Positions 34,339 to 42,565 of a DNA stretch of 64,000 bases are shown here, piece after piece (positions within the stretch are counted from its first letter, which is position 1; each line of letters opens with the position of its first letter). The translations under genes and the position numbers were made by a program. The notes under the pieces were generated by a model. It worked only from the letters and a program-made list of their open reading frames with translations, made no database searches and was not told the DNA's origin. This DNA is from Pseudalkalibacillus hwajinpoensis (GTDB taxonomy: Bacteria > Bacillota > Bacilli > Bacillales > Guptibacillaceae), in the NCBI RefSeq assembly GCF_015234585.1, contig NZ_JADFCM010000008.1:186001-250000 (forward strand), given 5' to 3'.

Positions 34339-35796
34339 TTAAGCATTAACAGACTTAGGCTGATTCCGGTTGTTCGTAACCGGAGCTTCATTCGATTGCT
34401 TGTATTCTTGTTGAGGCGCGTTCTTTTTCACAAAAAACGAAAGCACAAGCGCCACAATCGTGAGAGCAAGAATGACGAGAAATGCGATATTTACGCCATA
34501 AATATCTGGCCTTGAGATCGATGGCTGCTGCTGAGCCGTTTGAGCGGTCGTTGTCATGACCGTCACTAGGATCGCCGTTCCGACTGAAGCCGCAATCTGT
34601 CGCATTGTATTATTCATGGCAGCCCCGTGTGGAATAAGGTGTTTCGGCATTTGATTCAATCCAGCCGTTGTGACCGGCATCATGACCATCGATAAACCAA
34701 ACATACGAATCGCATACATCACCGTTAAGAACGTAATGGTAGTCGATGTGTCGAGAAATGAGAAGCCGAGCGTTGCGCCAGTTACTATTGTTAAACCAAC
34801 AATTGCAAGGAGACGCGCACCGATTTTATCAAAAATCCGTCCTGTAATCGGAGACATAAACGCTGTAATAACGGCCCCAGGAAGTAGGACAAGTCCGGAC
34901 TCAAATGCGGTAAAGTCTCTCATGTTTTGCATATATAGTGGGATCAACGTTTCTGAGCCGATTAACCCAAGAAACATCATCATCCCGATGATGGTCGTAA
35001 TGGTGAAAATCTTATCTTTAAACACTCGAAACTCGAGCATCGGCTGTGAAAGACGTAGCTGTCTTAATATGAAAATCGTCAGCGTGACGACACCAACGAT
35101 AAGAACAACAATCGTTCTCATGCTGCCCCAGCCTATGTTCCCTGCACTCGTGAACGCATAAAGCAATCCGCCGAAGCCGATCGATGAAAGAATAATGGAG
35201 ATCGGATCGACTTTTGGAAACGTGAGCTCTGTCACATTTTTCATAACGAAATAGGCAACGGCAATAATCATAATCGCGAGCGGCAGCATTGACCAAAAGA
35301 GTATGCGCCATGAATAGGCAGCTGTAATCCAACCGGATAACGCGGGACCGATGGCGGGTGCGAATGAAATCACGAGCCCGATGTAACCCATTGCAGCGCC
35401 TCGCTTGTTCACTGGAAAAATCATCAGAAAGACGGTTTGCATAAGCGGCATCATGACCCCAGCGCCGGCGGATTGAATGACACGCCCAATTAACAACACG
35501 CCAAAGTTCGGCGCGAATCCGCCAATCACCGTTCCCACTGAGAAAATACTCATCGCGGAAATAAAAAGCTGTCTCGTTGTAAATCGTTCAAGAAGAAAAG
35601 CACTGATCGGTATCATGATTCCATTCACAAGCATAAAGACTGTCGTCAGCCATTGTGCTGTATTCGCGGTAATGTTCATTTCCTCCATGATCGGTGGAAT
35701 CGCCGTAATCATAAGAGTTTGGTTTAAAATTGTAATAAACGCTCCAGCTAGCAGAAGCGTCGCAATTAACACTTTATTATAAGGTTTGGTGCTCAC
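34339..35796 (-). CDS. DHA2-family multidrug MFS exporter (EmrB/LmrB-like)
   Basis: About 485 residues from GTG 35796, after GAGAGGAG; the frame to 35832 has no site. Fourteen hydrophobic helices. Starts KVLIATLLLAGAFITILNQTLMITAIPPI, with the motif A region and motif C GRVIQSAGAGVMMPLMQT and the family motif GALLGPAI-like (APAIGPALSGWI). LmrB/EmrB-like pumps expel hydrophobic cationic drugs driven by protons. No regulator is adjacent. The gene is monocistronic with its own terminator. Confidence 0.9.
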   Translation of the reverse strand: MSTKPYNKVLIATLLLAGAFITILNQTLMITAIPPIMEEMNITANTAQWLTTVFMLVNGIMIPISAFLLERFTTRQLFISAMSIFSVGTVIGGFAPNFGVLLIGRVIQSAGAGVMMPLMQTVFLMIFPVNKRGAAMGYIGLVISFAPAIGPALSGWITAAYSWRILFWSMLPLAIMIIAVAYFVMKNVTELTFPKVDPISIILSSIGFGGLLYAFTSAGNIGWGSMRTIVVLIVGVVTLTIFILRQLRLSQPMLEFRVFKDKIFTITTIIGMMMFLGLIGSETLIPLYMQNMRDFTAFESGLVLLPGAVITAFMSPITGRIFDKIGARLLAIVGLTIVTGATLGFSFLDTSTTITFLTVMYAIRMFGLSMVMMPVTTAGLNQMPKHLIPHGAAMNNTMRQIAASVGTAILVTVMTTTAQTAQQQPSISRPDIYGVNIAFLVILALTIVALVLSFFVKKNAPQQEYKQSNEAPVTNNRNQPKSVNA

Positions 35797-35980
35797 GATA
35801 GGACTCCTCTCGCAATTTTTTATCATTTTCATTAGTAGTAGTTAAGTAGTTTTCCCCTCAATCAATTATCAAATTATACTCTCATCATCGTCTCGTTACA
35901 AACGTCTTGATTGTAAAAATTTCATTAAGGTGGAGAGGTATTTGTTCCATATAATGGTATAATTAGGTGTAATGATTCTA

Positions 35981-36075
35981 GTTAGCAAATAAACTTGGAT
36001 TTTGGCCAATATATTTCAATTTTGGCTAATAAAACCGCAATCTGGCCAATAAATCTTGAATTTAGCCAATAAAAC
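35981..36075 (+). repeat. Array of five 20-base degenerate direct repeats (GGCCAATAA type)
   Basis: A GCCAAT-like core recurs with an exact 20-base period at 35984 (AGCAAAT), 36004 (GGCCAAT), 36024 (GGCTAAT), 36044 (GGCCAAT) and 36064 (AGCCAAT). The DNA between cores is AT-rich and diverged. The rest of 35797-36303 holds no gene; 36090-36300 has GC-richer sequence I cannot assign. Confidence 0.75.
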
Positions 36076-36303
36076 TCCCGTGGGCAAGCTCTCGTATATT
36101 TTTTGGAGGTTCCCCCTCTCCGATCTAGAAGTCTACAGGGGTGGCTTGTGTTTACGGAAGAGAGGTGCGGACCACTTTCCAGGATTTCGAGCCCGTTGAA
36201 ATTAAGAGATCGGATCTTTCTAGCAGAACTTTTAGCGTAGAGGGTCTGTGAGTAGCGTTAATTAGAATGCGAGACTAAATTCAAACTAATTGAGGTGAGC
36301 ACA

Positions 36304-36819
36304 ATGAGGAAAGTAGAAGTTCAGGAGTTTAATGAGATATGGCGTGAGCTCTTTTTGTTAGAAGCTCAGAAGCTTGAACGCGTATATGGCGATAATATGA
36401 TTGAGGTTCATCATATTGGAAGCACCGCGGTTGAAGGGTTGAAAGCGAAGCCTGTGATCGATATCATGCCAGTTGTGAAAGATCTTAGTCTAGTGGATCA
36501 AAAAAATGAGTACATGAAAGAACTTGGATATGAAGCACTTGGTGAAAATGGACTGACTGGCCGCCGTTTCTTTCGAAAGGGTGGAGATCAGCGCTCTCAT
36601 CATGTTCATCTATATGAATTAGGAAATCAGGACATTGATCGTCACCTGGCATTTCGAGACTACTTAATGGAACATCGGAGTGATCGCTTGCAATACGGAC
36701 AGACAAAGGCTGAGCTTGCGATGCGATATCCTGAGGATATGGAAGCTTATATCGATGGAAAGGATTCACTTGTAAAAGAAATAGAAGAGAAAGCGCTCGA
36801 TTGGTATGCATCAAAATAA
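36304..36819 (+). CDS. GrpB/UPF0157 family nucleotidyltransferase-fold protein
   Basis: About 171 residues from ATG 36304 after GAGGTGAG; GTG 36295 is inside the ribosome site. GrpB family: VHHIGSTAVEGLKAKPVIDIMPVV (nucleotidyltransferase-like DxD-type region), GLTGRRFFRKG, SHHVHLYE and HLAFRDYLMEH. In some bacteria GrpB-like proteins are linked to dephospho-CoA kinase, but function is unproven. A terminator follows. Confidence 0.87.
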   Translation: MRKVEVQEFNEIWRELFLLEAQKLERVYGDNMIEVHHIGSTAVEGLKAKPVIDIMPVVKDLSLVDQKNEYMKELGYEALGENGLTGRRFFRKGGDQRSHHVHLYELGNQDIDRHLAFRDYLMEHRSDRLQYGQTKAELAMRYPEDMEAYIDGKDSLVKEIEEKALDWYASK

Positions 36820-36835
36820 GATAGGTTACTGAAAG

Positions 36836-36882
36836 AAAGAGAGAAAGCGAGCTATAAAATTGGCTGCTATTCTCTCTTTTTT
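36836..36882 (+). terminator. Terminator after grpB-like gene
   Basis: AGAGAGAA...GAGC and GGCTGCTATTCTCTCT form an imperfect stem; six T follow. Confidence 0.75.
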
Positions 36883-36931
36883 ATGTTTATTTATTTCTAA
36901 TGAAAAGACATAAATAGGTTGCGCGACACAG

Positions 36932-36949
36932 TGATAATGATTATCATTA
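36932..36949. promoter_or_regulatory. Fur box before the siderophore uptake operon
   Basis: TGATAATGATTATCATTA contains a perfect TGATAAT-G-ATTATCA palindrome, the classic Fur 7-1-7 site. It lies about 60 bases before the permease gene. Confidence 0.92.
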
Positions 36950-37006
36950 TAAATTAGATGCGTATGGTAATAGAATTTAGCCAAATCTAGTAAAGGGAAG
37001 AGTGAG

Positions 37007-37957
37007 ATGAAGAAAAGATACTTAATTAGTTTATTTATTTTATTATCCTTTATATCCCTGTTTATTGGGGTCAAAAGCATGTCACCACTCGAGGTATTTA
37101 ATTTCACGGAGGAGCAGAGTCAGGTGTTCTGGATTAGTCGAGTTCCGCGTCTCGTTAGTATTATTATTGCCGGAGCCAGTATGAGTATTTGTGGACTTAT
37201 TATGCAGCAGCTTAGTCGTAATAAGTTTGTCTCTCCAACAACGGCGGGTACGATGGATGCTGCTAGACTTGGGATTCTCGTTTCCCTTATCTTATTTTCC
37301 TCCGCTAGCTTAATGCAAAAAATGATGATTTCGTTTCTGTTCGCTTTAGCGGGTACGTTCCTTTTTATGAAGGTGCTCGATCGAGTGAAATATAAGGATG
37401 CGATCTTCATTCCACTAGTAGGGTTGATGTTTGGGAATGTCCTGGGGTCAATTACTACGTTTTTCGCGTATAAGTATGATTTAATGCAGAGCATCGGTTC
37501 ATGGCTGCAGGGGGATTTCTCAGTCGTATTAAAAGGACAGTATGAACTATTATACATAAGCGTTCCAGGACTTATCATCGCCTACATTTACGCCAATCGA
37601 TTTACGATTGCTGGAATGGGTGAAGACTTCTCAGTTAATCTTGGCTTAAAGTATAAACAGATTGTTAACATCGGACTCGTTATCGTTGCTTTGGTGACAA
37701 CCGTTGTCATGTTAACAGTAGGAGCCATTCCATTTCTCGGTTTGATTATCCCTAATATCGTCTCGATCATGATGGGGGATAATCTGAAAGCGAATCTGTT
37801 TCCAACTGCCATGATGGGCGCAGTATTTGTGTTAATCTGTGATATTCTTGGGCGATTGATTATCTATCCTTATGAAATATCGATTGGTTTGATGGTTGGC
37901 GTCATCGGAAGTATTCTATTTATTTACTTGTTGTTAAGGAGAAGAGCTTATGTCTAA
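37007..37957 (+). CDS. yclN: Iron-siderophore ABC transporter permease, YclN-like
   Basis: 316 residues, about nine or ten membrane helices of the FecCD family. Features: N-terminal YLISLFILLSFISLFIGVK, RVPRLVSIIIAGASMSICGLIMQQLSRN, and the C-terminal GLIIPNIVSIMMGDNLK coupling-helix region that contacts the ATPase. It forms half of the channel for ferric siderophore uptake. The Fur box upstream places it under iron control. GGGAAGAGTGAG precedes the ATG. The four-gene order permease-permease-ATPase-binding protein matches B. subtilis yclNOPQ (petrobactin). The substrate is inferred. Confidence 0.9.
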   Translation: MKKRYLISLFILLSFISLFIGVKSMSPLEVFNFTEEQSQVFWISRVPRLVSIIIAGASMSICGLIMQQLSRNKFVSPTTAGTMDAARLGILVSLILFSSASLMQKMMISFLFALAGTFLFMKVLDRVKYKDAIFIPLVGLMFGNVLGSITTFFAYKYDLMQSIGSWLQGDFSVVLKGQYELLYISVPGLIIAYIYANRFTIAGMGEDFSVNLGLKYKQIVNIGLVIVALVTTVVMLTVGAIPFLGLIIPNIVSIMMGDNLKANLFPTAMMGAVFVLICDILGRLIIYPYEISIGLMVGVIGSILFIYLLLRRRAYV

Positions 37958-38897
37958 ACGTATGAAAAACAGTCTCCTTTTTGTGCTAAGTTTGCTGCTC
38001 ATTAGCGCGTTTCTATTGATCGACCTGGGAGGAAATGTAGGCTATATTTTGCCGAGGCGTGCAATCAAGATTGTGGCTATTATTGTAACAGGAAGTGCCA
38101 TTGCATTCTCTACGGTTATCTTTCAGACAATTACAAATAACCGAATTCTAACACCTAGCATTATTGGGCTTGATTCTCTCTATATGCTCATTCAAACCGT
38201 CATTGTCTTCTTGTTTGGATCAATGAACATTTTAATCTTAAATAAAAATATTAATTTTCTTTTGTCAGTTGTCTTAATGATGGTGTTCGCAAGTCTATTA
38301 TTTAAGCTGCTATTTCGAAAAGAAGGTCAGAATATCTACTTCCTGCTTTTAATTGGGTTAATCTTCGGTACACTATTTGGAAGTCTCTCATCGTTCATGG
38401 AAATGTTGATCGATCCGAATGAATTTCAGGTTGTACAGGATCGAATGTTTGCGAGCTTCAATAATGTGAACACAGATGTCTTACTTGTATCGATTGCTGC
38501 TTTCGTCATTGTATTGGTTTATGCCTGGAAATACATAAAGTACTTGGATGTGCTATCACTAGGGCGTGATCACGCTGTGAATCTAGGCGTTAATTATGAT
38601 CACATCGTGAAACGATTGTTAATTGTCATTTCGATTCTCGTCTCGATTTCGACCGCACTAGTTGGCCCAATTACGTTTCTCGGACTACTCGTAGTCAATG
38701 TGGCACATGAGTTTCTTAAGACGTATCGACATAGCTATCTCATATCAGGATCAATTTTTATGAGCGTGATTGCTTTAGTCGGAGGACAGCTTATCGTCGA
38801 ACGCGTTTTTACGTTCTCAACATCGATCAGCGTCATTATTAATTTTATTGGCGGTGTGTACTTTATTTATCTTCTACTGAAGGAGAGGAAATCATGA
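37950..38897 (+). CDS. yclO: Iron-siderophore ABC transporter permease, YclO-like
   Basis: 315 residues, second FecCD permease. RAIKIVAIIVTGSAIAFSTVIFQTITNNRILTP near the start is characteristic, and VVNVAHEFLKTYRH near the end is the cytoplasmic contact loop. Overlaps yclN by 8 bases and yclP by 4, so the proteins are made in step. It pairs with YclN to form the heterodimeric channel. Confidence 0.9.
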   Translation: MSKRMKNSLLFVLSLLLISAFLLIDLGGNVGYILPRRAIKIVAIIVTGSAIAFSTVIFQTITNNRILTPSIIGLDSLYMLIQTVIVFLFGSMNILILNKNINFLLSVVLMMVFASLLFKLLFRKEGQNIYFLLLIGLIFGTLFGSLSSFMEMLIDPNEFQVVQDRMFASFNNVNTDVLLVSIAAFVIVLVYAWKYIKYLDVLSLGRDHAVNLGVNYDHIVKRLLIVISILVSISTALVGPITFLGLLVVNVAHEFLKTYRHSYLISGSIFMSVIALVGGQLIVERVFTFSTSISVIINFIGGVYFIYLLLKERKS

Positions 38898-39652
38898 TTG
38901 AAATCAAAAATGTCTCAAAATCATATGGTAAGAAAAAAGTTGTTCAAAACGTCTCACTCACTGTTCAAAAAGGGACGATCACTTCCTTTATCGGTCCAAA
39001 CGGAGCAGGAAAAAGTACGCTAATCTCAATGGTGAGTCGCTTGCTTTCGTGTGATGAAGGAGAAGTTTACATCGATGGGAGTGACGTTACAAAAACGAAA
39101 AGCAATGAGCTTGCAAAGAAAATCTCGATATTGAAACAATCTAATGAGCTAAACGTTCGGTTAAAAGTACGTGAATTGGTTTCATTCGGTCGTTTTCCTT
39201 ATTCCCAGGGACGATTAACGAAAGAGGACTGGGCGTATGTAGATGAAGCGATTCGCTATATGGAGTTGGAAGAAATCCAAGATCAATTTATTGATCATTT
39301 AAGCGGTGGTCAGAAGCAGCGGGCTTTTATTGCCATGGTTATTGCACAGAATACGGAATACATCATTCTTGATGAACCGTTAAATAATCTTGATATGAAG
39401 CATTCTGTTCAAATTATGAAGGTATTAAGACGCCTGGCTGATGAATTGGGGAAAACCGTCTTAATCGTAATTCACGATATTAACTTCGCATCGGTTTACT
39501 CAGACCAAATCGTTGCACTTAAAAATGGATCGCTAATAAGAGAAGGGCGAACCGAAGAGATGATTACGACAGAAGTACTGCAAGAAATTTATGATATGCA
39601 TATTCCTATTGAACAATATGGTGATCACCGTATTGGAATTTATTTCTCATAA
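38894..39652 (+). CDS. yclP: Iron-siderophore ABC transporter ATPase, YclP-like
   Basis: 252 residues. Walker A GPNGAGKST, signature LSGGQKQRAFIAM, Walker B IILDEPLNNLD, H-loop VIHD: all intact. It powers the permeases YclN and YclO. ATGA overlap with yclO. After its stop there are two Fur-like palindromes before the binding-protein gene. Confidence 0.94.
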   Translation: MIEIKNVSKSYGKKKVVQNVSLTVQKGTITSFIGPNGAGKSTLISMVSRLLSCDEGEVYIDGSDVTKTKSNELAKKISILKQSNELNVRLKVRELVSFGRFPYSQGRLTKEDWAYVDEAIRYMELEEIQDQFIDHLSGGQKQRAFIAMVIAQNTEYIILDEPLNNLDMKHSVQIMKVLRRLADELGKTVLIVIHDINFASVYSDQIVALKNGSLIREGRTEEMITTEVLQEIYDMHIPIEQYGDHRIGIYFS

Positions 39653-39681
39653 AATTCAAAATTCATATTGACAAATGATAC

Positions 39682-39699
39682 TGATAATCATTATCATTA
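39682..39699. promoter_or_regulatory. Fur box before yclQ
   Basis: TGATAATCATTATCATTA, containing TGATAATCATTATCA. Confidence 0.9.
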
Positions 39700-39741
39700 A
39701 GTTAAATGATTCTGGTCATTCTTTTTTATTGTAAATAATTG

Positions 39742-39759
39742 AGAATTGATATCAATTCT
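39742..39759. promoter_or_regulatory. Second Fur-like palindrome before yclQ
   Basis: AGAATTGATATCAATTCT is a perfect 18-base palindrome with GATATC at the centre; weaker match to the Fur consensus. Confidence 0.6.
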
Positions 39760-39796
39760 ATCTACACTTCAAAAAAGGGATAAGGGGAGAAGAATA

Positions 39797-40756
39797 ATGA
39801 GGAAATGGATTTTGGTTTTAGCTCTATCAGCTCTAGCACTAATCGTATCTGCATGCGGTACGAATAATTCGGAAGCAACAGAAGTAAATGCAGAAGCGAA
39901 GGGATCATCAGAAACAGAAGAAGTAACCGTGAAGCACGACCTTGGAGAAACAACGGTTCAAAAAAATCCTGAGAATGTTGTTGTCTTTGATTTTGGTACA
40001 CTAGATACTCTCGATAAACTGGGTGTAGAGGTAGCGGGTGTTCCGCAAGCTAATATTCCATCTTACCTTTCAAAATATGAAGCAGATACATACGAAAACG
40101 CTGGCGGTTTGAAGGAACCAGATTTTGAACAAATCGCAGAAATGAACCCCGGGTTAATTATCATTTCAGGCAGACAGTCGGATGCCTATGAAGAATTAAG
40201 TAAGATTGCACCAACGATTTATATGGGAGTCGATACAACAGACTATATCCCTTCATTCAAAAAGAATGTCACAACGCTTGGTGAGATTTTTGGGAAAGAA
40301 GCAGAAGCGGAAGAAGAATTAGCGAAAATTGATGAAGAAATTTCATCTGTTCAGGATCTTACATCTTCTTTAGATGAAAAAGGATTAATTACACTCGTGA
40401 CTGGTGGTAAGGTAAGTGCTTACGGAGCTGGGTCAAGGTTTGGACTCATTCACGATGTGTTAGGGTTACCTGAAGCGGATGCAAATCTTGAAGCATCGAC
40501 GCATGGACAAAGTATTTCATTCGAATACATTGCAGAAAAGAACCCTGGGTATCTTTTCGTTGTTGATCGTGACGCTGTTGTAGATGGTGGCGAAACGTCT
40601 GCAAAGGAAGTAATTGAAAATGAACTTGTGAAAAATACAGATGCTTATAAGAATGATCACATCGTTTATTTAGATCCGAACTACTGGTATTTATCTGGTG
40701 GCGGACTGGAGTCAGTGACAGAAATGGTTAGCGAGATTAAAAAAGGAATCGAGTAA
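39797..40756 (+). CDS. yclQ: Siderophore-binding lipoprotein, YclQ-like
   Basis: About 319 residues from ATG 39797, after GGGGAGAAG. Signal peptide with lipobox VSAC; C at about 21. An acidic linker is followed by a periplasmic-binding-type fold: DLGETTVQKNPENVVVFDFGTLDTL, IIISGRQSDAYEELSKIAPTI, and AYKNDHIVYLDPNYWYLSGGGLES. Matches B. subtilis YclQ, which binds petrobactin and its precursors. Its separate Fur boxes suggest extra transcription relative to the permeases. Substrate here is inferred. Confidence 0.9.
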   Translation: MRKWILVLALSALALIVSACGTNNSEATEVNAEAKGSSETEEVTVKHDLGETTVQKNPENVVVFDFGTLDTLDKLGVEVAGVPQANIPSYLSKYEADTYENAGGLKEPDFEQIAEMNPGLIIISGRQSDAYEELSKIAPTIYMGVDTTDYIPSFKKNVTTLGEIFGKEAEAEEELAKIDEEISSVQDLTSSLDEKGLITLVTGGKVSAYGAGSRFGLIHDVLGLPEADANLEASTHGQSISFEYIAEKNPGYLFVVDRDAVVDGGETSAKEVIENELVKNTDAYKNDHIVYLDPNYWYLSGGGLESVTEMVSEIKKGIE

Positions 40757-40760
40757 CATG

Positions 40761-40794
40761 AAAGCCCCCTTCGAACGTTCGAAGGGGGTTTTTT
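40761..40794 (+). terminator. Terminator of the siderophore operon
   Basis: CCCCCTTCGAA / TTCGAAGGGGG stem, then TTTTTT. It also faces the convergent lipase gene. Confidence 0.93.
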
Positions 40795-40796
40795 GA

Positions 40797-42305
40797 TTAA
40801 GGCTGATACACCTTACCATCCGCATCAATGTAAACCGTATGAAGAATTGTCCGCTCAAATGAAGCTCCTTTTTTAGTATGACCGTTCACATCAAGCGTGA
40901 TGTGATAAACGCCTTCACCAGCATTTTTAATAGGAAAGGACTTTTGAGCACTCAATTTTTCCTGAGACACTTTCTTTTGTTTCGTTTTTCTATTTTTACT
41001 ATATTGAATCACAATATCTCCTTCGATTGAATCTTTCACTACGTTGTTTTCGTCGATATTCAGCTTCACTTCTTTTGCAGAGCTCTTCAGTTGGAGCTCT
41101 TGATTTAGTTCGCTTTCATAAGCAACTTGCATTACGTAACTTTCTTTCTTTGATTGCTTTACTTTTAGTTTCCATTTGCCTGCTTTAGGGAGATCTATTT
41201 TCAACTGATGATGAAACGCTCCTTCAAACATCTCCTCATCTTGAGAGGTGGCTGTCACCGGATACGTTTTCTGATCGGGCCCTTGAAGGGTGATCACCGA
41301 ATCCTCGTTTTGACTCATCCAATCGAGTGAAATGCTTTTCGTATCTTCTTCTACATCAAACTTTTCCACTTGCGTTCCTTTAAATTCACCACCTCGAATG
41401 AGGACATTAGCTTCATCAGAAGCTGCCGTTTCATTGATAGAAGTAAGCGGGGCAAAGGCAGGGATCGACTGTGTTAAGTAAGGTTCAAATAAGTTAAACG
41501 TAGCGCCTCCAGTTCGAATGGATGAGTGATCCCAATTCCCAATGCGAATCTCATTTCCATAGGGAAGTCTCGAACTGTTCACCGTAACGGCGCCATCATT
41601 TGAGCCATATTGTCGTAAATACAAACCGCCCCAGTAGAGCGCGCCACCGAAATTCCCCCAACTAGTTCCTCCAAACGTGTAGTATGGTGTGGATGAAATG
41701 TTCGGTGTTGAATCGGTAACGGAGCGGAAATAGCTCATATAGCCTGTCTGAAGCGAATAAGTGGCGTCATTTCGATTTCCGATAATCGCAGCTAACCACC
41801 CCGCCCAGCTGCTGTGGGCAAGATCAGCTAGCTGTGAACCTTTGTGTGGGGTGGAGAGCGTAATGACTTTATCAACATATTGCTGCGCATTTGCATGAAC
41901 GATGGCAGCCTGTGCATCAACCCCGCCTTTGCTGTGGGTAACAAGAATCACTTTCTTCCCAAAGTATGTGTTGATCTCTGCTAGTTTGTTAGCAAGCAGC
42001 TGTCCGTTGTCCCACATGTTTTTCGTAGGGTATAAATCAATGAAAGCCGTTTGGTAGTTCTTGTTGTATGTAAGTTCATCCATATCGTTTTGATCAATCC
42101 AGGTGTTCGACGAGCTGTTTAAGCCGTGGACAAATACGAGTGGAAGAGAGCCGGGCTTGACGGTCGTGGGTTCATCGCCAATGTACCATTCGCCGGGTGT
42201 ACCAGTTGCATCACCTTTTCCGATAATGCCGGCTTGTGCGTCCTGAGCGAAAGGGGGGGCGAGCAAGAAGATCATCACCAATAGTGACACCAACCATTTC
42301 TTCAT
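40797..42305 (-). CDS. Secreted lipase/esterase (alpha/beta hydrolase)
   Basis: 502 residues with signal peptide (WLVSLLVMIFLLAPPFAQDAQA). The hydrolase core has the oxyanion-loop LPLVFVHGLNSSSNTW, the nucleophile elbow THSKGG with S125, and a likely Asp and His in GSNDGAVTVNS and NWDHSS. Residues 300-502 form a separate beta-rich part with lysine-rich stretches, perhaps a wall- or substrate-binding domain. It is likely exported to degrade lipids or esters outside the cell. GAGGGTTTT-type ribosome site before ATG. Convergent to yclQ. Confidence 0.87.
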   Translation of the reverse strand: MKKWLVSLLVMIFLLAPPFAQDAQAGIIGKGDATGTPGEWYIGDEPTTVKPGSLPLVFVHGLNSSSNTWIDQNDMDELTYNKNYQTAFIDLYPTKNMWDNGQLLANKLAEINTYFGKKVILVTHSKGGVDAQAAIVHANAQQYVDKVITLSTPHKGSQLADLAHSSWAGWLAAIIGNRNDATYSLQTGYMSYFRSVTDSTPNISSTPYYTFGGTSWGNFGGALYWGGLYLRQYGSNDGAVTVNSSRLPYGNEIRIGNWDHSSIRTGGATFNLFEPYLTQSIPAFAPLTSINETAASDEANVLIRGGEFKGTQVEKFDVEEDTKSISLDWMSQNEDSVITLQGPDQKTYPVTATSQDEEMFEGAFHHQLKIDLPKAGKWKLKVKQSKKESYVMQVAYESELNQELQLKSSAKEVKLNIDENNVVKDSIEGDIVIQYSKNRKTKQKKVSQEKLSAQKSFPIKNAGEGVYHITLDVNGHTKKGASFERTILHTVYIDADGKVYQP

Positions 42306-42514
42306 AAAACCCTCCTATTTGAAATGAGTCTTATACTTCTTCAACTATAAGAATATTCAGTTTATTAAACAAGGAGCGTTTTCACTAACTTTCTTAGTTG
42401 GATTATAGGTCAATAGTACGGCAATCGCTGTTCATTCGACGGGTTTCTAGAAAGTTCTTCTAAGCGTTTCCTCTCTCATTGAAAAGCTGTGTCAAAGGTA
42501 CTATTACAACGTTC

Positions 42515-42552
42515 CACAAAAAACGATCCAGACTTATAAATGTCTGAACCGT
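42515..42552 (-). terminator. Terminator of the LtaS-type gene
   Basis: On the minus strand CGGTTCAGAC pairs with GTCTGGATCG (two G-U pairs) and is followed by TTTTTTGTGG. Confidence 0.75.
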
Positions 42553-42565
42553 CAATTCTTAGTTT

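Noticed and set aside
34670-35161. Long open frame antisense to the DHA2 exporter
   Set aside because: It has no ribosome site and its composition mirrors the real gene; the same applies to the other antisense frames, such as those over ycsG, accC, ppsA and the dacC gene.
35981-36075. Possible CRISPR array
   Set aside because: The units are only 20 bases, the repeated part is just 6-8 bases and diverged, and there are no unique spacers or cas genes.
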